Source: Dermatemys mawii
Taxonomy: Eukaryota > Chordata > Testudines > Dermatemydidae
Direction of reading: 5' to 3'
Assembly (NCBI GenBank): GCA_007922305.1
Contig: ML677335.1
Coordinates: 43,400,218 to 43,464,217, forward strand
DNA length: 64,000 nucleotides
Part shown: positions 1-10,700 of the stretch, one piece after another
How the letters are laid out: each line of letters begins with the position of its first letter
Numbering within the stretch: position 1 is the stretch's first letter
Made by a program: the position numbers and the translations under genes
The notes under the pieces: model-generated
Database searches by the model: none
What the model saw: only the letters and a program-made list of their open reading frames with translations
What the model was told of the DNA's origin: nothing

Positions 1-35
1 GGCCCTGATTATAAATCACAGCAACTGCATACAAA

Positions 36-639
36 CAGGGGTGGGCAAACTTTTTGGTCCGAGGGCCGCATCAGGGTTCAAAATTGTATGGAGGGACAGA
101 TTGGGGAGGCACAGCCTTCCCTAACAGCCTGGCCCTGCCCCCTATCTGACCCCCACCCACTTCCTGCCCCCCTCAGAACCTCCAACCCATCCACACACCC
201 CTACTCCTTGTCCCCTGACTACTCCTTCCAGAGACTCCCACCCCCTAACCAAGACCCTCCCCCATCCAACCCTCCTGCTCCCTGTCCCCAGACTGCCCCA
301 ACCCCTAGCCACACCCCCACCCCCTGACAGGCCCGCTGGGACTCCTATGCCCTATCCAAACCCCTCATTCCCTGACCACCTCCCGAGACCCTCTGGCCCT
401 TATCCAACCCCCACCCCCCTTACCATGCCGCTCAGAACAGCGTGTCTGGCCTGGAGCCAGACATGCTGCCGCAATGACCCGCCCCCCAGAGCGCTGCTCA
501 CATGGAGCACTGAGAATGTGGGGAGGAGGGGGAAACAGTGGGGGAGGAGCTGGCCTCCCCAGCCGGGAGCTCAGGGGGCCAGACAGAATTAGCCTGCGGG
601 CCGGATGTGGCCCGCCGGCCATAGTTTGCCCGCTCCTGG
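36..639 (+). mobile_element. hAT-type non-autonomous DNA transposon, copy A
   Basis: The left end reads CAGGGGTGGGCAAACTTTTT and the right end is its inverted partner (GTTTGCCCGCTCCTG), giving imperfect terminal inverted repeats. The flanks CATACAAA (28-35) and CATACAGA (640-647) look like an 8-bp target duplication with one change, the length typical of hAT. The inside is C-rich on this strand, low in complexity and carries no transposase. Related copies lie at 6832-7947 (inverted) and 17404-18833 (same orientation). The small ORFs here are incidental. Confidence 0.8.
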
Positions 640-849
640 CATACAGAAATCATTAATAGATTGGTTTGGTTACAACTAGACTATTGGAAATTGTCCACAT
701 GTAAATAGCTTTTTTTTTTTAAAAAAAAATTTCATTGTATTTATTGAAATTTTTGTACAAACACATTCTCTATATGGTTACTGAAAGCCACATTTTTCCT
801 ATAAACAATGTTATAATAAGAGGGAGAACCATGTTAGCGTATATCCGCA

Positions 850-1059
850 AAAACAACGGAGTCTGGTAGCAGCTTAAAGACTAAGATTTATTTGGGCATA
901 AGCTTCCGTGGATAAAAACCCACTTCAGATGCATGGAGTGAATATGCCTGTATCCGCAACTTTCACTCCATTCCTCTGAAGTGGTTTTTTTTACCCATGA
1001 AAGCTTATGCCCAAATAAATTGGTTGGTCTTTAAGGTGCTACCAGACTCCATGCTGTTT
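850..1059. mobile_element. Head-to-head pair of a short interspersed repeat
   Basis: The left arm (about 850-940, containing GAGTCTGGTAGCAG and TTTATTTGGGCATAAGC) is repeated in inverted orientation in the right arm (about 964-1059, GCTTATGCCCAAATAAAT and GCTACCAGACTCC). The two arms can form a long imperfect hairpin. A single copy of the same unit lies at 26231-26361, where it is flanked by 13-bp direct repeats, so the unit probably moves as a retroposon. I do not recognise the family by name. No coding potential is seen. Confidence 0.65.
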
Positions 1060-2405
1060 GTTATTTCAATAAATAAATATTTTTATTTTAAAAAGTTCAC
1101 TACAATTTTTTTTAAAAAAACAAAACAAAAACAGCTCTATTTCCTACACAGTGCAATGGAAATAAATGAAGTTTCAATATTTTTCATTACAAAATGTTTT
1201 CCAACCAGCTTTAGTCACAGCTCATTTTCTTCAAAAGAAACTTATGGCTTGTGCCAGCAATGATTGTGGATCTGCTCCTGCAAAGACTTATGGGAGTTTC
1301 ATCACCAACTTCAGTGGGGCAGGACTTCCCCTCCATGAGTTGTCCTGTTGAAATCAGTGGGACTATCAGAGGGTAAAATTAACTAGGTTCATAGATCTTT
1401 GTAGGATCCTGGCCTGGCTGTTTGTGACAGATGAAGAATTTTTGCCTCTTTAGGGACTGTTTTTTTTTTTTTAAAAAAGTCAGTCTTAAAGGGCTCTTTT
1501 TATTTAATTTTTACTCAGAAACTAAACTAACAGATTCACTTGAGTAGTCTTAGAAAATATAGTCTTTACTCTTGGATTATGTGCTGTAAATTTGGGGGAA
1601 ATAAATGTCTTTATTTTGTGCAACAAATACAGTGCATCTCCTGCTTGAAGTGCAAATCTCAATTCAACCTTAACTATGGAGTCACTTATGATGCCTCTAG
1701 ACTATATAAAAATACCAATAACGTTTCATAACTGCAACTTTATTATAGTCATTCATCTCTCCAGAATACAAAGTCTGATATTTTTAAATCCTGAAACATT
1801 ACGGCTGTTAGCAGCTAAATATAAATATTGAAACGTGCAGTAAACAGGAACTGCGATTTCTTTGCAGATATTTATGCGCAGCTACCCTGAGGTTAAGCAG
1901 TGTTTGAAGTACGGTCACAGGCATATTATATTATTTGATCAAATTCTCAAGCTTTCCAGTTAATCTCTCCATCCCCTTTGGTTAGCACAGTTCATAAAAT
2001 ATTCATGGGGCAGCTTTAACTAGAAAGATGGCATCCTGGCTGGAGAACGTTATTGACAATCAATGTTGCTCTTTGTAGGAAGCCAGTGCAGAGCAATCAA
2101 ACGGCGCGGTCATTGCACGCACAACATGACGTGTGCGACGTGCAGCAAGGCCGGCCGCAAATGCAGACACATTGTTCATCATCGCCTCAGATGAGGAACG
2201 AGGACTGTGGTGCTGAGCAGTTCCTTCTCTGCATGGCTAATAATGAGCTAAAACTTCCTGCGCTGGTGCCGTCTGTGCCCCTCAAGAGGAGCTGGCAAAT
2301 GAGCAAACTGCCATAAGGATGCTGTCTGGCCTGGGGGTCCCCGATCATGTGCTAACCAAGCCTATTTGCTGGCAGTCTATTCAGCTCAACGGGATTCTTA
2401 CCAGA
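1060..2405. other. AT-rich non-coding DNA, no gene recognised
   Basis: Long A and T runs (for example 1082-1130 and 1459-1480) alternate with unremarkable sequence. No exon with supporting splice sites and no clear repeat family was recognised. CRE-like TGACGTG and GACGTGC occur near 2127-2141 but lack supporting context. Confidence 0.5.
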
Positions 2406-2409
2406 CATA

Positions 2410-2692
2410 GGGCTTGTCTTCACTAGCGCGGGGAGAGATCGATCTTATGGTGATCGATTTATCGCGTCTAGTCAAGACTCGATAAATCCATCGCCAGTGG
2501 CGCCCCCATCGACTCCGTAACTCTAGCTCGCCAAAAGGCGCAAACTGGAGTTATGGGGGAGCGTGCCGCTGACCGCTGCTACCGTGAGGATGGCAGGTAA
2601 GTCGGCTGTAGATACACAATTTCAGCTACGTTATTAACGTAGCTGAAATTGTGTATCTACAGTGGATCCCCCGCCCTAGTGAGGACCAGCCC
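2410..2692. mobile_element. Short TIR (MITE-like) DNA transposon
   Basis: The ends are GGGCTTGTCTTCACTAG and its inverted partner CTAGTGAGGACCAGCCC, flanked on both sides by TA (2408-2409 and 2693-2694), which suggests a Tc1/mariner-like TA target. No transposase is present. The interior has nested inverted repeats around ATCGATTTATCG, and a perfect 57-nt palindrome at 2606-2662. Elements with related ends (TTGTCTACACT type) lie near 15584, 28942, 43647 and 60241. Confidence 0.75.
2606..2662. repeat. Perfect 57-nt palindrome with a one-base loop
   Basis: Two 28-nt arms, starting CTGTAGATACACAATT and ending AATTGTGTATCTACAG, are exactly complementary around a single central T. It sits inside the TIR element at 2410-2692. 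On either strand it would fold into a 28-bp hairpin; as DNA it could extrude a cruciform. Confidence 0.95.
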
Positions 2693-2693
2693 T

Positions 2694-4330
2694 AACGGTC
2701 ACTCAGGAACAGCTGGCCAGTCACTTGCTGTGATTGTCCGTCATTCTCTTTCTTGATGTCCAGTTGGTTGCCTTCTCTCTGCTCCCAGGCAGGATAACTG
2801 GGGCTTTTCAGCAGGAAAGCAATCCTTAACTAATCACAAAGAGCTGGCTGGGACAAACCTCCAACACTGTCAGGATCCGCAGATTCCTGTTGTTGGAATC
2901 ATCCAGAATCTGGGTACTCCAGTGCACCCTCTCACACCCTATTGTGCTCTATCCCACCTCTGATACCATACACGATATGATGCCACTGCACTCCATCACA
3001 CTAGTTACACACCGCTCTTCTGCAACACTCCACTGCACTGTGCTTAATCAAAGCACCTGCCTTCTTCAAAACTTCCTCTTCCATGGAAAATTTCAATCCC
3101 TCCCAAGACTCCCCATGTCAATCAGCAAAGCCACACTCACAGGGTGGGGGTTGGGGAAGAAATGAGTACAGGAAACAAAGAGCAGCCCCGACCAGTCACT
3201 GAATCCTGACTCCGTGGTCCCAGTCCATGCTATCACCTAGAGCAGCCATGTCCCATTAGCAACCCAGGGCTGCAAAACCAGGATGCCAGGAATGTCCTCT
3301 CAAGACCCAATGAAACTATTACTCCACAAACATCAGCTTATTATTTTAAAAGATGTTAAAGAACATTATTAAAGTAGCAGACTCCAGCTCCAAGAAGGTA
3401 GCAAACGCCAGGTTTAAGATTGTCTGTGCAACCTCAACTCTGCCCCCTTGTGCAGATGCATTATGAGACAGTCTGGAATTACATGATCACATGCTAATCT
3501 TTCCCTTTTGCCCTAATTCCCTTCTGCCCCTACCCCCTCTCCTGCTGCTATCCCTTCCCCCTAGTGCCTGCTCCCTCCCCTGCTTCTGCCCCCTTTCCTC
3601 TCCCACACATCTTCTATCCCCCACATCCCTATCCCCAGATCAGATTATTCCATGACAATGTGACCATTGCCCCTTTCAAACCAGTGCCCCATCTTGCCCT
3701 GCAGTGTGTGCAATGCTTACTGGACAGCCAGAAAAATCTACCCCTCACTTCTTGTGAAGTGAGAAAATTGCTCTTCATGAAGAGATGCAAATTGGGGAAT
3801 AATTAATAGAAGCAAAACTGCATCTCCTTCCCATCTTCACATACACAGCCAGCTGCCCAGGCCCAGCTCTGCTCTTCGAGCCACGCAGCAGATCCCCAGG
3901 CCAGTGGCCTGTTTAAGTGGGGGAGCGCCCTGTGCACAGCCTGGCCTGACAGTGGGAGTGGGCCCTTCCTTTTTAACCGGGGCTCTCTGCAGAGGCAGCT
4001 GCCTTCTTGTGAGCCAGCCACTGCCCTCCCCTGCCTTGGGCCCCTCTGCGCAGTATTGCTGACTCTACCAACGAGTGGCTATGAGCGAAGGAGCAAGCAG
4101 TTGCACAGGGTGTCGGGAAGAATATCCATGGGGATCAGAATAGGCCCCTGTGCAGAGCCCAGCCCAAGGGGCAAAGGGTAGAAGGCTGGATCCTGCTCAG
4201 TGCTATGTGCCTGCGAAGAGGCTTCTGCACCTCCAGCCCCCATCCCTTCCTGGGAGCGGAGAGAGCTCAGCACTCACAGATCAGGGCCTGTAATCAGCTC
4301 CTGGACTCTGGACAGTCTGCAGAGCCCGCA
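2694..4330. other. Non-coding DNA upstream of PRAP1
   Basis: No exon or clear mobile element was recognised. The stretch includes C-rich low-complexity sequence (about 3500-3640). The right part (about 4000-4330) lies directly upstream of PRAP1 and should include its proximal promoter. Confidence 0.4.
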
Positions 4331-4334
4331 GTGC

Positions 4335-4343
4335 CGTAAAAGG
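4335..4343 (+). promoter_or_regulatory. Possible PRAP1 TATA-like box
   Basis: The sequence CGTAAAAGG lies about 80 bases before the PRAP1 start codon. It resembles a TAAAA-type TATA element at a distance that would leave a short 5' UTR. This is a positional inference only; no transcript start can be read from the sequence. Confidence 0.3.
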
Positions 4344-4420
4344 CAGGAAGCAGCAAGCGGCCGCCACACATCAGCCCCAGCCACCGGAGTCCTGTTCGTG
4401 CTGCTGCACTGAAAACAGAC

Positions 4421-4428
4421 ATGGCCTG
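4421..4428 (+). CDS. PRAP1: PRAP1 coding exon 1 (ATGGCCTG)
   Basis: ATG GCC TG is followed by the donor GTAAGA at 4429. Joined to exon 2 it reads MAWLLIGISLAVLL, a proper signal peptide. Mammalian PRAP1 likewise has only about three residues in its first coding exon. Confidence 0.7.
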
Positions 4429-4683
4429 GTAAGACCCTTCCCTTCCTTCCTGCGTGGTGCCAGTGTGGAGCAAGGCAGCTGAAGAATGGCCACCACTGGG
4501 CTGGTGAATGGGCTCTGTTGTATTGGCCAGGGGAACAGCGGGTGTGATGTCTCTCTGGCACACAGGGCTGGGCGGAGCCTCAGCCCAATTAGCCACAATT
4601 CCCCCATGGCCATAGCAGCCCCTGCCCCAAGAACTCAGAAATCACAAGCCAGGCCCCCAAAATTAGGTGATTTGTTAATGATG

Positions 4684-4718
<35 letters not shown>

Positions 4719-7700
4719 ATGGTCACAACATCACCAGTTCTCCCTCCCCATGCTGCGCAGGATGTGATCTCGGGCCCTCTCCTGAGATCGGCTGACACCC
4801 AGCAGGGCTGTGGATGGGGTCAGTGTGTCCCTGAGTCCAGCTGTGCCCTCCCTTAGCCCCACGCCTGCCCAGCAGCCAGCCCAGGCACTCTCAGCCCCAC
4901 ATTAATTCAGTGTCTTCCCCACAGCCCCACCGAGTTTATACAGGGCCTCCCAGCCCCACCCCTGCCTTGCCTCTAGCCCTGCTTAGAGCCGGGTTCCACA
5001 ACAAGGTGGTAGCGGGCCTGGGTGACAGCAGTCCTCCCCCAAGCCCACCCTGTGACCCCTGCAGCAAGCCCTTAGCTTGTAGGAGCTCACACAGGAGGAT
5101 CAGAATGGGCCCTTCTGGTCCTAGCCTCCAACACTGATGCCAGGCCCAGGCAAGTTGCTCCCTCGGGGGGCTTGTCTCAGAGAGCCAAGACCGCTCACAG
5201 CAGACTCCATACTCCCATGTCCCTCATCTGCCCCTCTGGGGATGTGTGTGCTCAGTCGGTGGAGGGGGGATAGGATGAGCGGACACTGACAGCTGAGCAG
5301 CAATTAGTTACCTGCCGATTTGCAGAGCTGCTGGTGCCCAGTGTCCTGCAGCCTGACAGCTTCTATTGCAGTGTCACCATCTCTACCCTGTGGCTCAGTC
5401 CCATGAAGCATCTAGGGCCAGGCTCAGTGGGAATGTGCCTCTCTGCCCCCTCCCCGCCCCCCCCCCCAGCTCCAGTAGGGAACAGCACAGCCCACTTCCC
5501 CTGGTGGCACATGTACAGGCAGGTGCCCTGGTGGTAATTGGAGAGGGGCCCTGAACTGGGGGTACTTTGCTGCTCTGGCCCATCTCCCTTACACTGGAGA
5601 GGGTCATTAGCACCTGGGCAAATGTGTGTCCCTGAATCTGCAAGGCAACCAATGGCAAGGCTCTGGCAAGTGCCATTGCCATCCAACATCCCTGTCTGGC
5701 AGCTGGGCTATGCAGCCATTGGCAGGCCCTGCAGCCATTCCTACAGCAGAGACAGGAGCCGTGTACCTGGGCCATGGGCATACCCCCACCCTCAGCCAGC
5801 CAGCTGCTTTGGCACTTTGTTCAGGTGACTGGCACCCTGTTGCGTCTGCAGTTACAAAGGGCAGGTGTGGAACTCATGCAGCCACGCCCATGGCAAAGGC
5901 TCCCCCTCTCTGACAGAGCTCTCATTAGAAACACTGCCACCTCCCACAGCGTGGAGCTTAGCTCATGGCTGGACTCTCCCTTGGCCTCCGGACTCCCTCT
6001 GCCAAGCTGCTGGGAGGACTAGCACCTTTAGCAGCGGCAGCAACACGAACACTTGCCAGCCACGTGGCTAGTGGTATTGCCTAGGGCAACCAGCCTCTGC
6101 CAGGCCCCTCTGACCCCCACCTCCCTTGGGGCAACAGAAGCCATTTTACACTGTTGTGCCTTCAGTTGCCACTGCTAAGCTCCTGCCATACAGGGGAGTT
6201 CATCCATTTTAGTAACAGTGGGTGGCATCTATATGAGGGGACATCAGAGTTAACTTAGGCCAGCTTGCCAATCTCTCCGGCCCTGTCCATTTAATCAGGA
6301 ATGGGACTGTGCTCTGAACGGACTGGGTTAGGGGACTTCCATTCTGCAATGTTAGAGCTCACCTAACACCAACATTAGACTTTAAACAGGCACTGGCTTA
6401 GGCAGAGGCCGAGGGGCTGGGTCACGCTGTCACCTGGTGAACACCTGACTCCACCTTGCACTATCCAGCCCTGGTCATGAAAAACAAAGCGCAAGGAATT
6501 AAGGCTGTAGAGCCAGGCTCTGAAAAGCTAGGAGATGCCAGAATGAAAGCTGACATGTAACCTTAAACAATCTTTAATGACAGGATCACAGACTAATTTT
6601 TCTACAGGATTCCTGTCATTCCCGCCCCCCCCCCCAGGTGGTCCCCCTAATCCTCAGTCCCCTGGGTTGCCCCCCTAAACAGCTTCCCCATGGTGATCTC
6701 CACAAACTGCTTCCCCGAGGGTTCACCCTCAACTGTTCCCCCAGGGTGGTCACCCTGTGTTTGAGCAGTTTGCAGTCTCTGGAGATTGAGGGGGCGGGGG
6801 CAGGGGCATGGCTATGCTTTTTTAGCTAGTGCAGGGGTGGGCAAACTACAGCCCGCGGGCCACATGTGGCCCGCTGGCCATTTTTATCCACCCCGCCAGC
6901 TGAGCAGGGAGAGCGGTGCCAGTGGCCCGCCTCCTCCCCGCCCAGGGGTCGGGCAAGGGAGTAGCCCGGGCCTTGCCCTCCTGCCTGGGGTGCTGGGCTG
7001 AGCTGCAGGGAGCCACGGTGCCCTGCGCTCCCCACCCTGGGTTCCCAGCCAAGCCACGGGGGCCCACGCTCCCCTCCCCGGGTGCTGGGCCGAGCCGCAG
7101 GGAGCTGCGGGGTCCCGTGCTCCCCACCCTGGGTTCGCAGCCAAGCTGTGGGGCCCTGCACTCCCTACCCCGGGTGCTGGGCTGAGCTGCAGGGGCCCGC
7201 GCTCCCCCTCCTGGGTGCCAGGCCGAGCTGCATGGAGCTGCAGGGCCTCGCGCTCCCCGCCCCCGGGTGGCGGCCAAGCCATGGGAGCCACAATCCCTGC
7301 CCAGGGGCCAGGCTGAGCTGCAGGGAACCGCAGCACCCCATGCTCCCCTCCCCAGGTGCTGGGTGGAGCCGCGGGGCCCCGCGTGCCCGTCTGGGGTGCT
7401 GGGTGGAGCCGTGGGCCCCGAGTTCCTGTCTGGCGTGCCAGGCCTAGCTCGAGGAGCCGCGAGGCCCTGCGGTCCCAGGCGGGGGCCAAGCCAAGAACAG
7501 CCAGACACAGGGCCCCCCGCTCAGCTGAGCAAGAAATGTGTGGGGGGGGTTGGGGGGGGGGTTGGGGGGGGGGGGGTTTGGGGAGGGGGCAGTAATGGAA
7601 CAAAGAGCAGGGGGGCTTAGATAGGGGGTGGGGACCTGGGGGGGCGCTTAGAGTGGTGGGTCTCCAGAAGGGACGATCAGGGGACAAGGAGCAGGGGGCT

Positions 7701-10700
7701 TAGGTACAGTGTGGGGGTCCTCGGTGGCAGTTAGGGTGGGGGGTCTCCAGAGAGGGCAATCATGGGACAATGATGGGGGATTGGATGGGTCGGGGCTCTG
7801 AGGGGGCAGTCAGGGGGCAGGAAGTGGGTGGGGGTCAGATGGGGGCAGGGCCAGGCTGTTTGGGGAGGCACAGTCTTCCCTATCCGTCCCTCCGCAAAAT
7901 TTTGAACCCCCGTGTGGCCCTCGGGCCAAAAAGTTTGCCCACCCCTGAGCTAGCTGGACATGAAAGTGGGTTGACATGCCAGAACAGTTTTCCCAAAGGG
8001 CCCATTTCAGAGGAATAGCAACTCACCAACTACTTACTAGAGTTACATCAGTTATTAGAGTCCATCTTCCCTCCCAACCATACGCAGACAGAGGGTCACC
8101 CCGCTTCAAAGTGGAAACTCAACACAACCTTCACTGTGGAGTTGTCCATATAGTAAACCTCTCTCAGAGAGCCAGTCTCCCCAGACACAGGTGGGGAGTT
8201 CACATTGTCAGCCATCCTCGGGAACTCTGCTAGGAACAGCAACAGCCCCAGAACTCCTGAACCTGTTTAGTGGAGCAGACAGACAGACACAGCCATTCGG
8301 CAGGTGCTGCACCAATGGATTTGTTTTGCCACAATTATCCTTCTCCTTCCAGGCTCCTCATTGGCATCAGCTTGGCTGTTCTTCTGCAAGTAGACAGCAC
8401 ATCCCAGGTAGGTCTGCACCAAACTCCTCTCAGTTCAGTCTGTGGAGCACCATGCTTAGGGCCTCTCCATGTGCTTGCAATAGGCCAGGGCACTGCTTGC
8501 GGGAACTTCCCTTTGAGCCCACATAATAGTTCAGGAATATCTTCAATTCCTTTGCCATCCAGCTGGCTCAAGGTAACTTAGCAGATAGTAACGTCCTCTA
8601 TGCCAAACTCTAGTAGGACCCTGGACTGATGTATTCCCTGGTTCATATGAGAGGTTAACACTGGTCATCTCTTTCCAACCCTGACTGCCCCACAGCCAGT
8701 GCTGATATCCTTAGTGCATTTGTTGTTCAGCTCAAATGTTTCTACAAAGCATGTTGTGCGAGCAGTGCACCGCTGAAGGCTCTCTGCTCTCCTTCACACC
8801 TCTGTCACTCTCAATTACCAAGAGGGAGAGAGTCACAGGGCCCCTGCCTGCACTGCCTTGCAGAGGAGGGCTGAAGGCAGCTGTGAGATGCAGAACGACC
8901 TTAGCTCTTGCTCTCATAAACTGTCAGACCAGAAGGGACCATCATGATCTTGTCTGACCTCCTGCGTATTGCAGGCCAGAGAACTTCGCCCATCCACTCC
9001 TGGAGTAGGCCCGTAACCTCTGGCTGAGTTACTAAGTCTTGATTTAAAGACTTAAGTTACAGAGAATCCACCATTTACTCTAGTGCAAACCAGCAAGTGA
9101 CCCATGCTGCAGAGGAAGGTGAAAACCCCGCAGGGTCTCTACCAATCTAACCTTGGGGAAATTCCTTCCCCCCGCTAAATATTGGGATCAGTTAGACCCT
9201 GAGCATGTAAGCAAAACCCCTCTGGCTGACTTCACTTGTAAGCTTACCAACTATGCTCCAGCTCATTAGAGCAGCTTGAACTTCATTCCTCAAAGGGCCA
9301 GCTGCTTGGGTTCTTTGGAGGAAATGAAGGGAAGCCCCATGTGCAAATTATGGCTCTAGAGCTGGTTTCCAAGTGCAGCAGAGTTCGGGCATGTTTGGAC
9401 CCTGGGCTTTGGTTCAGTTCATTATAGACACAAGGAAAGGGTGACCACCTTTTCAAAAATGGGACACATACAGGAGCTCCACCTTCATCCATGGCCCCAC
9501 CCCACTCTTCCTCTCCCACCTGGTCCTGCAGTCTGGCCAAAAGCCAGAGCAGGGCAGTGGTAAGAGGAGCCCAGGGCACTGTGGGGAGCCCTAGATCCTC
9601 CACCTGCCCTGCAGTGGCAGAGAGAAGTCCTTGCCCCCTGGGGCTTGCTGCCTGGGACAGGTAGAGGACCCACACCTCCACATAGCCACCCAGGCTCCCT
9701 AGGCCAGGGAGGTAAGACTAGGGAAGTTCCCCAAGCCAGAGAAGGTGGGTGGGATGGCTGCTGGATAACAGCCCACTGAGAGCTACTTTATCTGGTCCTT
9801 GCATCTTGCTCACCCACTGAATGTATGAACAACACACCTTCCCCACTCCACTCACTAACATTCAACAGCCCAGATTCTCATTTACACAGAAGCCCCTTTA
9901 CTGAGCCTTACAGTGCATGTAAAGGTAACATACACCTACTGAAAGGCCCCATTACACAGCCAGAGTGGTGCAAGGGGCCTCAGTGCAATGAGAACCATAC
10001 CCCATGTGTTACTTGAATCAGCAGTGAACTTGGTCCAGAGAGACACTGACCTTGGACCCTGTGTAATAGCAAGCACCCCTTCTGGTTGGATGTGTCTGCC
10101 TGCAGCCTTTAAACAATTCCAGCTCTGGTATCAGGCCTTACCCCAGGGCTTCCTCCCTGGGGACAATGGTTTCACCATTGGGGGAACAGATAGCTCAGTG
10201 GTCTGAGCATTGACCTCCTAAACCCAAAGTTGCAACTTCAATCCTTGAGGGGACCATTTAGGGATCAGAGGTAAAAAAAAAAAAAATCTGTAAGGGGACA
10301 GCACTTGGTCTTGCTATTGTAGGCAGGGGGCTGGACTCAATGACCTTTCAAGGTCCTTCCAGTTCTATGAGATAGGCATATCTCCACTCTCTCTGGGCCC
10401 TTCTGGATTCAGTTCAGATCCCCTTCTGGGAATTTTTTGCTGTCCACTTGTAGGACACTTCCCCAGTGGCCTATAGGGCCCCAAGCCAGAGGGCCCAAGA
10501 ATAGCAGCCACATGCCACCATGTCCTTTTAGCAAACTGCTTTCAGTTTCCTGGGCCACTTCCCCACAGCCCAAGCCTTCATTAATGCTTATCCCTTACCT
10601 CAGGGCTGTTATGTATTAAGGCCCAGCAACCAGCTAGGAGGTCTTCTTTCTCGTTCCCCAGGTCCCTGCCCACACTGAGCTGTCCCTGGTACTGCAGTTC

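Larger units (their letters stand above)
4429..8352 (+). other. PRAP1: PRAP1 intron 1
   Basis: The intron runs from GTAAGA to TTCTCCTTCCAG. It contains a (GT)n tract (4684-4719) and hAT copy B (6832-7947). Around 5000-6600 it is ordinary GC-rich sequence with no exon that I can support. Confidence 0.65.

Noticed and set aside
10191..10244. Functional tRNA gene
   Set aside because: A- and B-box-like sequences are degraded and the sequence continues into a CR1-like tail, so it is the head of a SINE.
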